5,883 nt of DNA from assembly GCA_003453735.1 (NCBI GenBank), contig DMNE01000166.1, positions 961 to 6,843 of the forward strand, given 5' to 3'. Source of the DNA: Nitrospiraceae bacterium. Lineage in GTDB: Bacteria; Nitrospirota; Thermodesulfovibrionia; Thermodesulfovibrionales; UBA9159. Under the pieces are notes generated by a model. The model ran no database searches. It saw only the letters and a program-made list of their open reading frames with translations, and was not told the origin of the DNA. The translations under genes were made by a program, and so were the position numbers. Shown here one piece after another: positions 1-4,493 of the stretch (position 1 is the first letter of the stretch; every line of letters starts with the position of its first letter).

Positions 1-175
1 CGGTGGCAATCATCTGTCGCTTGTTGTTTACTAGCACGATCCTGACGAGGTCTTCATGAAGGGCGCTCATGTTCATGATCGCAACCGTGATCAGCACGGC
101 CATCACTACCAGGATCGCTCCGAAACCAAGTACAAGCTTTCTTCCGATTTTCATATTTTGCAATACTTCACCCAT
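1..175 (-). CDS. Methyl-accepting chemotaxis protein-like membrane sensor, N-terminal fragment
   Basis: The gene reads leftward and runs off the window, so only about 58 residues are visible. They begin MGEVLQNMKIGRKLVLGFGA and continue into a hydrophobic segment (about residues 14-34, rich in V, I, L, A and M). This is followed by an amphipathic stretch containing MNMSALHEDLVRIVLVNNKR. A short basic N-terminus, one membrane helix and the start of a periplasmic helix match the opening of chemoreceptors with a four-helix-bundle (4HB_MCP) sensor domain. The HAMP and signalling domains would lie outside the window. A histidine kinase or diguanylate cyclase with the same sensor is also possible. 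I chose the ATG at 175, which has a weak GGTG a few bases upstream. The internal ATG at 154 (MKIGRKL) resembles many family N-termini but lacks a well-spaced ribosome-binding site. No sigma28-type promoter is evident upstream. Confidence 0.72.
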   Translation of the reverse strand, partial: MGEVLQNMKIGRKLVLGFGAILVVMAVLITVAIMNMSALHEDLVRIVLVNNKRQMIAT

Positions 176-189
176 AATTCACCATCTGA

Positions 190-217
190 ATGGCTTCAAG
201 AGTCACTCTGAAGCCAT
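190..217. promoter_or_regulatory. Hairpin-forming inverted repeat in the leader of the chemoreceptor gene
   Basis: ATGGCTTC (190-197) pairs perfectly with GAAGCCAT (210-217). Inside it AGAG (199-202) pairs with CTCT (206-209), leaving one bulged A and a 3-base loop. The 12-bp stem ends 15 bases upstream of the chosen start codon on the minus strand, so it would lie in the mRNA leader or act as a dyad operator. No T-run follows on either side, which argues against an intrinsic terminator. A protein-binding site or translation-modulating structure is inferred, not shown. Confidence 0.5.
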
Positions 218-782
218 GACCATTGTATCAGACAAATTGAAAATGTATAGGTTGTGTATAAGCTTCATAAGGTATCATAGACTTAATATCCAAAATCCCC
301 TCCAAAAGTGATAGCTAACAAAGTCTGTTAAATATTTTATACCAAAATCAGAAAAAATTTTAAAGGGGGCAGTATTGTGTTGGAATAGACGGCAAGGCAC
401 GCTGCTGCCTTGGTGGGAGTCTGCGAGCGACGGAAAAAACGGAGCAGTCTGCGCTGACGGGGTGGGTCGGAAGCAACAAAACACAAACGATGTTCCACCA
501 AAGATTTCGATTACTTCATCGAGCCTAGCCTTTTTTACTACATGTGAGGAGTTCAATCAGAAACACTGAGTAAGTCAAAAAACAGGCGGTGCTACTTTCG
601 TATAGTACTCAACAAACTTATGGGAAAGGCATAGGTATGCAGCAGGGAAAAGCCTTACATATTCCTTCCTTATTGCCAAAGGCAAAGCTCCGTTCATCAC
701 TTCATTCCGACATTCTTGTGTCCCTGATCAGACCATTTTTCACCCACGTATTCCGCAATTCTGCAAAGGCTCCAATAAAGAC
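218..782. other. Gene-poor interval between the sensor and ABM-domain genes
   Basis: No reading frame here has a plausible ribosome-binding site together with a recognisable protein family. The part from 218 to about 365 is AT-rich and presumably includes the promoter of the leftward sensor gene, but no clear -35/-10 pair could be assigned. The middle holds the GC-rich foldable island listed separately. From about 490 to 782 I see no gene, RNA or repeat that I can support. Confidence 0.5.
366..486. other. GC-rich foldable island, candidate structured RNA or mobile-element remnant
   Basis: Within AT-rich surroundings this stretch is GC-rich and self-complementary. CAAGGCA (393-399) and TGCCTTG (406-412) form a perfect 7-bp stem with a 6-base loop. 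TTGTGTT (375-381) can pair with AACACAA (480-486) to close the whole region. AGTCTGCG occurs at 418-425 and again at 446-453, each followed within a few bases by GACGG, so there is also an imperfect direct repeat. I recognise no known RNA family. Small open frames cross it on both strands but have no credible start signals or domains. It could be a small RNA, a miniature mobile element or an old insertion scar, and strand is undecided. Confidence 0.35.
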
Positions 783-1199
783 TCACGTTCCCACTGATCC
801 CTGAGTGGTCGTAGAGTGCTGCGTCCTTGCCTTTTCTATGGTCTCAAAGCCAGTTGTTGTCAATATCCGATCGAAACTGATTTCAGGGAGCACCGACGCC
901 GTGTCAAATACCGAGAGTATTTTGTTGTATTCATCTGACCGGTGATGGCGCGCCAGGTCTTCTTCACTGCTCCAGCATTCCTCAACTATGATTACGTTCT
1001 CCAAATCTACCTCTCGGTAAATATTGGAGCTGACACAGCCCAACTTAACCCTGGTCTGCTGTCTAACCGCCCTGAGAATTTGAAGCGCTTCACGCAGCTT
1101 TTTGAAAGGAATCATTATCCTTGCTCTCGCATGAATCATCTGCGCCTCACCAGGCTCACGAGCTTCATCAAGTCTTTTCTTCTCCGCGACCTCGTTCAT
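783..1199 (-). CDS. Antibiotic biosynthesis monooxygenase (ABM) domain protein
   Basis: The protein is 138 residues from the ATG at 1199. About residues 22-112 resemble the ABM/YgiN-like ferredoxin-fold domain. MIHARARIMIPFKKLREALQ is the first strand and helix, a GCVSSNIYRE strand follows, then VIIVEECWSSEEDLARHHRS, the typical 'W.s.e.l..H..s..y' region. Members are small dimeric proteins that may act as cofactor-free quinol or anthrone oxygenases, but many have no known reaction, so no substrate is assigned. Two starts are credible. The ATG at 1199 follows AGAGGGG with good spacing and gives a charged 20-residue leader. The ATG at 1139 follows GGTGAGG and gives a protein starting exactly at the domain. 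The last 15-20 residues (T, Q, S-rich) lie beyond the domain. The gene stands alone, with no co-directional partner nearby. Confidence 0.72.
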   Translation of the reverse strand: MNEVAEKKRLDEAREPGEAQMIHARARIMIPFKKLREALQILRAVRQQTRVKLGCVSSNIYREVDLENVIIVEECWSSEEDLARHHRSDEYNKILSVFDTASVLPEISFDRILTTTGFETIEKARTQHSTTTQGSVGT

Positions 1200-1275
1200 G
1201 ATCTGCCCCTCTTTTGTGTTAGAACCATAGGCTGTTTTCGATTGCCCGCCTGGCTCGATCTTCGTAGATTTCCGA

Positions 1276-1281
1276 ATTATA
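1276..1281 (-). promoter_or_regulatory. Candidate -10 element for the ABM-domain gene
   Basis: On the minus strand a perfect TATAAT lies about 77 bases upstream of the start codon at 1199. The spacing suits a leader carrying the AGAGGGG ribosome-binding site. No good -35 hexamer sits 16-18 bases upstream, where the sequence is approximately GTCCAA. The promoter is therefore plausible but weak, or depends on an activator. Confidence 0.4.
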
Positions 1282-2082
1282 TCATAAATGTTTTCATTTT
1301 GGACATAGCTGACTTCAAGATTCTAGAGATACGGGCTACGGGAAGTTTTCGAGTTCGGCCAACCTGACCTATCTCCACAGTGCGTACTACTCCTTAAATG
1401 TGCATGTCGTAGAAAAGCGAGGATATAATCAGAAATTTGCTCTCGTCAAAAGGTTGGCTGTGTGTGATGTAGCGCTGTGGACTACCCAAAAATGGAATGT
1501 TTGTCGCGAAGGGAACTGTTTATATTCTTTGAGGTATGGTGGCAGGTTTTACAGCAATAAACGTCTGTCCGAACTACTGCGGAATTTCTATGAAAGTCCT
1601 TCCAAAATGCGAGTATTTTTTTGGACTTATTGGATTTATTGGATGTTTAAAAGAAAAACTCGGAAGCAAAAACCTATGAAGGACAGCAGTGTTAGGGAGC
1701 AGAGCACCTAGTTCGTAAGCAGCAAGTAGTTTGAGCCGCCTCCTCGGCTTCCAGCTTCATTTTGGGTTATCTAGGTTCGCGTAAGGCTTCCAACAGCTGA
1801 GATCTGCAATTCTTTAATTTTTCTAATATTCGTCAGAATTCGTCCGACTTGTGCCCAGAAAAAGTTCTGACTCTTCAAAATTTTTCGCGTGATTCTCCAT
1901 GATGGTGAGTAAAAAATAGCCACACAGCCCATTATTTAATAGTCAAGATCTAAACTCTTATTGTTACAGGCCGTCTTATATGGTCAAGGGAATTTTAGAG
2001 AATAATTTGAATGTGTCCCCATAGATTATCTCGAAAATGAGGAAAAGTGAAATGATTTAAACGTCATCATTTTTCCAGGGAC
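1282..2082. other. AT-rich gene-poor interval
   Basis: No convincing gene is present. A 103-codon plus-strand frame (1400-1711) starts with GTG, lacks a ribosome-binding site and shows no recognisable domain. A perfect 9-bp tandem duplication, TTATTGGAT twice, lies at 1627-1644. A small GC-rich hairpin (AGCCG 1734-1738 with CGGCT 1745-1749) has no following T-run. A weak bulged hairpin occupies 2041-2076. The interval may contain decayed coding sequence, but I cannot identify it. Confidence 0.45.
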
Positions 2083-2151
2083 GCAGCACGATACAGAAAC
2101 ATCTCTATTGTCAACAGAGAAGCGGAGGCAGACCTCTCTATCGTATGCTGC
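2083..2151. other. Potential three-way-junction structure downstream of the FecR-domain gene
   Basis: GCAGCACGATA (2083-2093) pairs with TATCGTATGCTGC (2139-2151) over 11 bp with a 2-base bulge. Inside, TCTCT (2102-2106) pairs with AGAGA (2116-2120), and GGAGG (2124-2128) pairs with CCTCT (2133-2137, one G-T pair) around a 4-base loop. Together they can form an outer helix with two inner hairpins. The element ends 22 bases past the stop of the leftward FecR gene, so on that transcript it would be a 3' untranslated structure. There is no adjacent U-run, so it is not a standard intrinsic terminator. I do not recognise a known ribozyme or riboswitch core. Confidence 0.4.
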
Positions 2152-2173
2152 TAATTGTCACATTTATGTTTTT

Positions 2174-2905
2174 CTAAAATTTACATGGGCTAACGTGATG
2201 GTGACGATAGTGATCTCTATCGTCAAACCTATTCCTCTCGTTCCTGTCATTCCTGTCTTCAAAACTGTCGGAGGCAACACTGTATGCGTTCTCAGCTCCG
2301 GTTATATGAAAGGCATTGCCCGCCTGAACCACCCGCATGTCCGATCCGCCGGCAGTCCTCAAAAAAAAGTTACCGCTTTGCGACACCACCGTCGTACCGT
2401 TTCCGGCATGGGTAATCTCACCCCTTACGTTCTCGAAAATTTCGTCGCCAGCCTTCTGTATTTCAGCAGAAGACGACGACTGTACCTGGATATTTGAGGT
2501 AGCGGTCATCACAGAAAAAGCGGTTCCCTGCGGTACACTAAAGCCAACGCTCCCTGTGCTCAAATGGACGATATAATTTCCCTTTGAGCCGTTGATCTCG
2601 AATGCCGAGTTTTTTGCCACAGTCATCTTCGTACCGTCTTTCAAGATGACAGACATTCTGCCGTCATTTGACCTGAGACTTACTCCATCACCAATGGGAT
2701 ACGTCTTGTCAGCAACGGAAAGCCAATGGTCATTGATCTTCATCTCGGCCTTGCCTTTCACAGCAACTTCTCCGACAATATTGAAGGGAAAATTCAGCGA
2801 ACCAACGGAGGGTTCAAGGGCAAAGGCTATCTGCCCGCACGGCACAAAGGATATTGTCAGCACGGCCACAACCGCAAGAATATGGTACCAACGAAAACAT
2901 TCCAT
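2174..2905 (-). CDS. Exported FecR-domain protein
   Basis: The protein is 243 residues. Residues 1-29 form a Sec signal peptide: basic start MECFRWYH, hydrophobic AVVAVLTISFV, and an AFA/LE cleavage site after A29. About residues 60-150 match the FecR domain: GDGVSLRSNDGRMSVILKDG is the characteristic 'G..v.t....s.v.l.dGt' core, followed by TVAKNSAFEI and repeated beta strands. The C-terminus (about 212-243) is low-complexity and rich in D, R, N and H. No FecI-type sigma factor, TonB receptor or anti-sigma membrane helix is visible, so this is a stand-alone periplasmic or surface FecR protein rather than a transmembrane anti-sigma regulator. I chose the start at 2905 because AAGGGGG lies just upstream and the signal peptide begins there. 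The open frame continues 54 codons further, but that part overlaps the riboswitch and promoter. The ligand and exact role are unknown. Confidence 0.85.
   Translation of the reverse strand: MECFRWYHILAVVAVLTISFVPCGQIAFALEPSVGSLNFPFNIVGEVAVKGKAEMKINDHWLSVADKTYPIGDGVSLRSNDGRMSVILKDGTKMTVAKNSAFEINGSKGNYIVHLSTGSVGFSVPQGTAFSVMTATSNIQVQSSSSAEIQKAGDEIFENVRGEITHAGNGTTVVSQSGNFFLRTAGGSDMRVVQAGNAFHITGAENAYSVASDSFEDRNDRNERNRFDDRDHYRHHHVSPCKF
2203..2224. repeat. Perfect 8-bp inverted repeat in the 3' end of the FecR-domain gene
   Basis: GACGATAG (2203-2210) and CTATCGTC (2217-2224) form a perfect 8-bp stem with a 6-base loop inside the codons of the D/R/H-rich tail. It may be incidental to the low-complexity coding sequence, but it could also fold in the mRNA close to the stop codon and next to the downstream structured region. 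Confidence 0.4.
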
Positions 2906-2953
2906 AAAAAAACCCCCTTTTCGATTAGATAGGAACTTAGTCTTTGGTATAGC
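2906..2953 (-). promoter_or_regulatory. Expression platform and ribosome-binding site between riboswitch and FecR-domain gene
   Basis: In transcript order this linker follows P1 and ends with AAAAGGGGGTTTTTTT directly before the ATG. The purine run is a very strong Shine-Dalgarno. The T-run could look like a terminator tail, but no stable hairpin precedes it. AAACCCTTT in the 5' strand of aptamer helix P2 (about 3020-3028) is nearly complementary to AAAGGGGGTTT. Mutually exclusive pairing could hide the ribosome-binding site without ligand and free it when the aptamer folds. That mechanism, an ON switch acting on translation, is inferred. Confidence 0.4.
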
Positions 2954-3045
2954 GTATCCTTCGGCAGCTCGACCATGCAAACCTAATTCGGCATCCGGAG
3001 CTTTCCGCCCCCTCCTCACAAAGGGTTTGGCTTTATCCAGGTTAC
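2954..3045 (-). ncRNA. GEMM-like (class I c-di-GMP family) riboswitch aptamer
   Basis: Read on the minus strand, the leader contains, in order, the hallmarks of the GEMM fold: AAGCCAAACCC, then GGGGGCGGAAAGC (compare the consensus GGGACGCAAAGC), then a GGTCGAGCTGCCGAAG 3' element (compare the consensus GCCGGGTTGCCGAAG). The ends GTAACCT (3045-3039) and AGGATAC (2960-2954) pair over 6 of 7 positions as P1. The ATGC/GCAT pair forms a distal stem. By alignment with the Vibrio Vc2 aptamer, the position equal to its G20 appears to be G, which favours c-di-GMP over the A-type cGAMP-preferring variant. The P2 helix CCCTT/GAGGG is capped by TGTGAG instead of the common GNRA tetraloop, so this is an atypical member. 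It lies immediately after the predicted transcription start and upstream of the FecR-domain gene, which it presumably controls. Confidence 0.68.
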
Positions 3046-3051
3046 TAGTTC

Positions 3052-3080
3052 TTTTTAGCACATCCATGAGCGTTTGTCAA
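3052..3080 (-). promoter_or_regulatory. Sigma70-type promoter of the riboswitch-FecR transcript
   Basis: On the minus strand a perfect -35 TTGACA (3080-3075) is followed after 17 bases by TAAAAA (3057-3052) as the -10. A start about 7 bases downstream falls at around 3045, exactly where the P1 helix of the riboswitch begins. The agreement between promoter spacing and aptamer boundary supports both calls. Confidence 0.65.
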
Positions 3081-3120
3081 TTTAAGATATGTTCTCGTTT
3101 ATAAATTTGATCTCTTGCAT

Positions 3121-3327
3121 TTGACCTGTCGGCCTGCCGAGATTGTCGTGGAAAGGCTGTGTTTCAGGAATCCGGGCCTTTCCAGAAGGATGAAGCGGCT
3201 GTTTTCGTGGGTTGGCAAATCCCTCATCAAAAGAAAGCTTCTGAGTCTGTCAGAAAGGTACGGGCTTGAGGTCACCTATACGAATCCAGCTTACTCTTCC
3301 CAGGAGTGGTCGGTCTGCGGTTATGTT
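3121..3327 (+). pseudogene. Truncated TnpB/OrfB transposon-associated nuclease remnant (IS200/IS605 or IS1341-like)
   Basis: About 69 in-frame codons match the C-terminal half of TnpB. EIVVERL contains the RuvC glutamate (codon at 3151). GLSRRMKRLFSWVGKSLIKR and LSERYGLEVTYTNPAYSSQE follow, the last being the well-known 'vnpayTSQ' motif. After it, the usual CxxC zinc knuckle reads WSVCGYV, so the first cysteine is replaced by tryptophan (TGG at 3307). The match stops at about 3327, before the second knuckle and the final 'NADvNAA' segment, and the N-terminal RuvC-I aspartate half is absent. There is no start codon with a ribosome-binding site. Intact TnpB is an RNA-guided nuclease of about 400 residues, so this piece cannot be functional. 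The absence of internal stops suggests truncation by later rearrangement rather than long decay. Confidence 0.75.
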
Positions 3328-3402
3328 ATTATAGCGCCCTGTATAGTTAGACAAATTTCATTTTTGCCAGTTCTTCCTACTCTTCATAACTGAATGTAGT
3401 TC
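3328..3402. other. Junction sequence between two insertion-sequence remnants
   Basis: TnpB similarity ends abruptly at about 3327. The next bases include GCGCCCTGTATAGTTAGACA (about 3334-3353), which could be the terminus of the element whose fragment lies at 3403-3654. I found no inverted copy elsewhere in the window, so the terminal-repeat interpretation is unproven. Confidence 0.25.
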
Positions 3403-3654
3403 TCACAAGCCTATTTCATCCACTTGGTACATCAGTTGGCACTCAGGGGTATCATGAGATATTCCAAGTGTGATACAAAGCCTCATAGTTTGAGCCAATT
3501 CATGGAAGCAGGCCATCCCGAGTGCTGCAATGTTCGGATGCTCCGCCTTTAGCCTTCTGAGGAGCTTCTCCTGGTCTGTCGTTATAGATGTGGGTTTGTA
3601 TTTCTTAAGTAGCTGGCTGCCGAGACGAATGAGCCAATACTCTGTGTAACCCAT
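3403..3654 (-). pseudogene. Possible ISL3-like transposase C-terminal fragment
   Basis: This 83-codon frame reads leftward. Its middle, TTDQEKLLRRLKAEHPNIAA followed by LGMACFHELAQTMR, resembles the helical region of ISL3-family transposases ('..eeq..l..l...hp.l..ay.l...f..lvR'). The N-terminal catalytic DDE part and the conserved SNG-containing end are missing, and the last 25 residues do not match the family. No good ribosome-binding site precedes the ATG at 3654. Lying beside a truncated TnpB, it is most easily explained as more mobile-element debris, but the assignment rests on a short pattern and it could be an unrelated hypothetical reading frame. Confidence 0.3.
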
Positions 3655-3860
3655 ACACTCTATGTCTGCAGGGACAGAAATGCTGCAGAGAGTTACAACT
3701 CAGAGAAAAACCGTGCACAGGCGCTTGCGGAACCCTCAAGCCTATGATAGAGTGTGTTTGTCGGCAGCGACACTCAGAAATGATTCTTTTTCTTCTCGCG
3801 CTTGTCGCTGTGATTGTCATGACGAATAGTGAAAAGAACTTTGGCATGGAGGAGGCGGGT

Positions 3861-4493
3861 ATGAGTAGCGATGAAGGACATCGGTGTACATGTGGAAAAG
3901 GACTGACCCGACGCCAGTTCCTCACCTCCGCAGGGGCAGGGGCTTTGGTTGTTGCCGCCTCCGGCCATCTTGCAAAAGAACGCGAAGCATCGGCAGCTGT
4001 CATTAAGTCGGGAGAAGGAAGCAAGATAACTCTTCTAATCAACGGCAAACAATTTCACATGCTCGTAGAGCCGCGATGGTCGCTCCTTTATGTGCTGAGG
4101 GAAGAGCTGGGCTTCACTGGCACAAAGGAAGGCTGCGGCCGCGGCGAGTGCGGAGCATGCACGGTATTGATTGACAGCGTACCGAAGTACTCCTGTATGA
4201 CCCTCGCCGTTGAGGCCGAGGGAGTTGAGATTACAACGTTGGAGGGATTGATGAAGGGAGAAGAGCTCGGGCTGGTTCAGAAGGCGTTTGTTGAGCATGA
4301 TGCCTTCCAGTGCGGATACTGCACGCCTGGCCAGATCATGGCAGTGGAGGGCCTCCTAAGGAGAGAGCTCCATCCGACTATTGAACAGATCCGGCAAGGG
4401 GTAAGCGGCAATCTCTGCCGTTGCGGGGCTTACAGCCACATCTTCGAGGCTGCGAAACGCGCAGCAGAGCTGAAACGTGGAGGTGCACTGTGA
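3861..4493 (+). CDS. Tat-exported [2Fe-2S] subunit of a xanthine dehydrogenase/aldehyde oxidoreductase-family enzyme
   Basis: The protein is 210 residues. TRRQFL (16-21) followed by the hydrophobic stretch TSAGAGALVVAASG is a twin-arginine signal, with likely cleavage at ASA/A near residue 45. Residues 55-125 are a plant-ferredoxin-type domain with cluster cysteines C92, C97, C100 and C112 (GCGRGECGACT). Residues 130-205 are the second, helical [2Fe-2S] domain with CGYC (151-154) and CRC (186-188). The arrangement equals the iron-sulfur subunit of periplasmic aldehyde oxidoreductases such as YagT/PaoA, which passes electrons from the molybdenum site. I chose the ATG at 3861 because GGAGGAGG lies just upstream. 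An in-frame start at 3744 would bury the Tat signal. CTC (C9, C11) before the twin arginines is an oddity. It overlaps the next gene by 4 bases. Substrate is unknown. Confidence 0.93.
   Translation: MSSDEGHRCTCGKGLTRRQFLTSAGAGALVVAASGHLAKEREASAAVIKSGEGSKITLLINGKQFHMLVEPRWSLLYVLREELGFTGTKEGCGRGECGACTVLIDSVPKYSCMTLAVEAEGVEITTLEGLMKGEELGLVQKAFVEHDAFQCGYCTPGQIMAVEGLLRRELHPTIEQIRQGVSGNLCRCGAYSHIFEAAKRAAELKRGGAL

Noticed and set aside
366..486. Identification of the GC-rich island as SRP RNA, 6S RNA or a retron msr-msd
   Set aside because: The conserved SRP GGTCCGGAAGGAAGCAGCC-type core and 6S bubble architecture are not matched, and no reverse transcriptase is nearby.
275..569. Small open frames on both strands across the GC-rich island
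   Set aside because: There are no credible start signals or domains. The base-pairing pattern explains the region better than coding does.
942..1367. 141-codon plus-strand frame
   Set aside because: It is mostly antisense to the ABM-domain gene, which has family-specific sequence in the other strand.
1400..1711. 103-codon plus-strand frame
   Set aside because: The GTG start has no ribosome-binding site, there is no domain similarity and the composition is that of AT-rich noncoding DNA.
1734..1749. Short GC-rich hairpin as a terminator
   Set aside because: It has only 5 bp and no following T-run.
2041..2076. Bulged hairpin as an intrinsic terminator
   Set aside because: The stem is AT-rich, interrupted by a 5-base bulge, with a 9-base loop, and no convincing U-run follows on either strand.
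2906..3067. N-terminal extension of the FecR-domain frame up to 3067
   Set aside because: It overlaps the riboswitch and part of the promoter, and would place a signal peptide 54 residues inside the protein. The start at 2905 has a strong ribosome-binding site.
2592..3104. 170-codon plus-strand frame
   Set aside because: It is antisense to the FecR gene and riboswitch and has no family similarity.
3744..3860. Upstream in-frame start for the [2Fe-2S] subunit, including a hydrophobic segment (MILFLLALVAVIVM)
   Set aside because: It lacks a ribosome-binding site, whereas 3861 has GGAGGAGG. A second hydrophobic segment ahead of the Tat motif would be abnormal.
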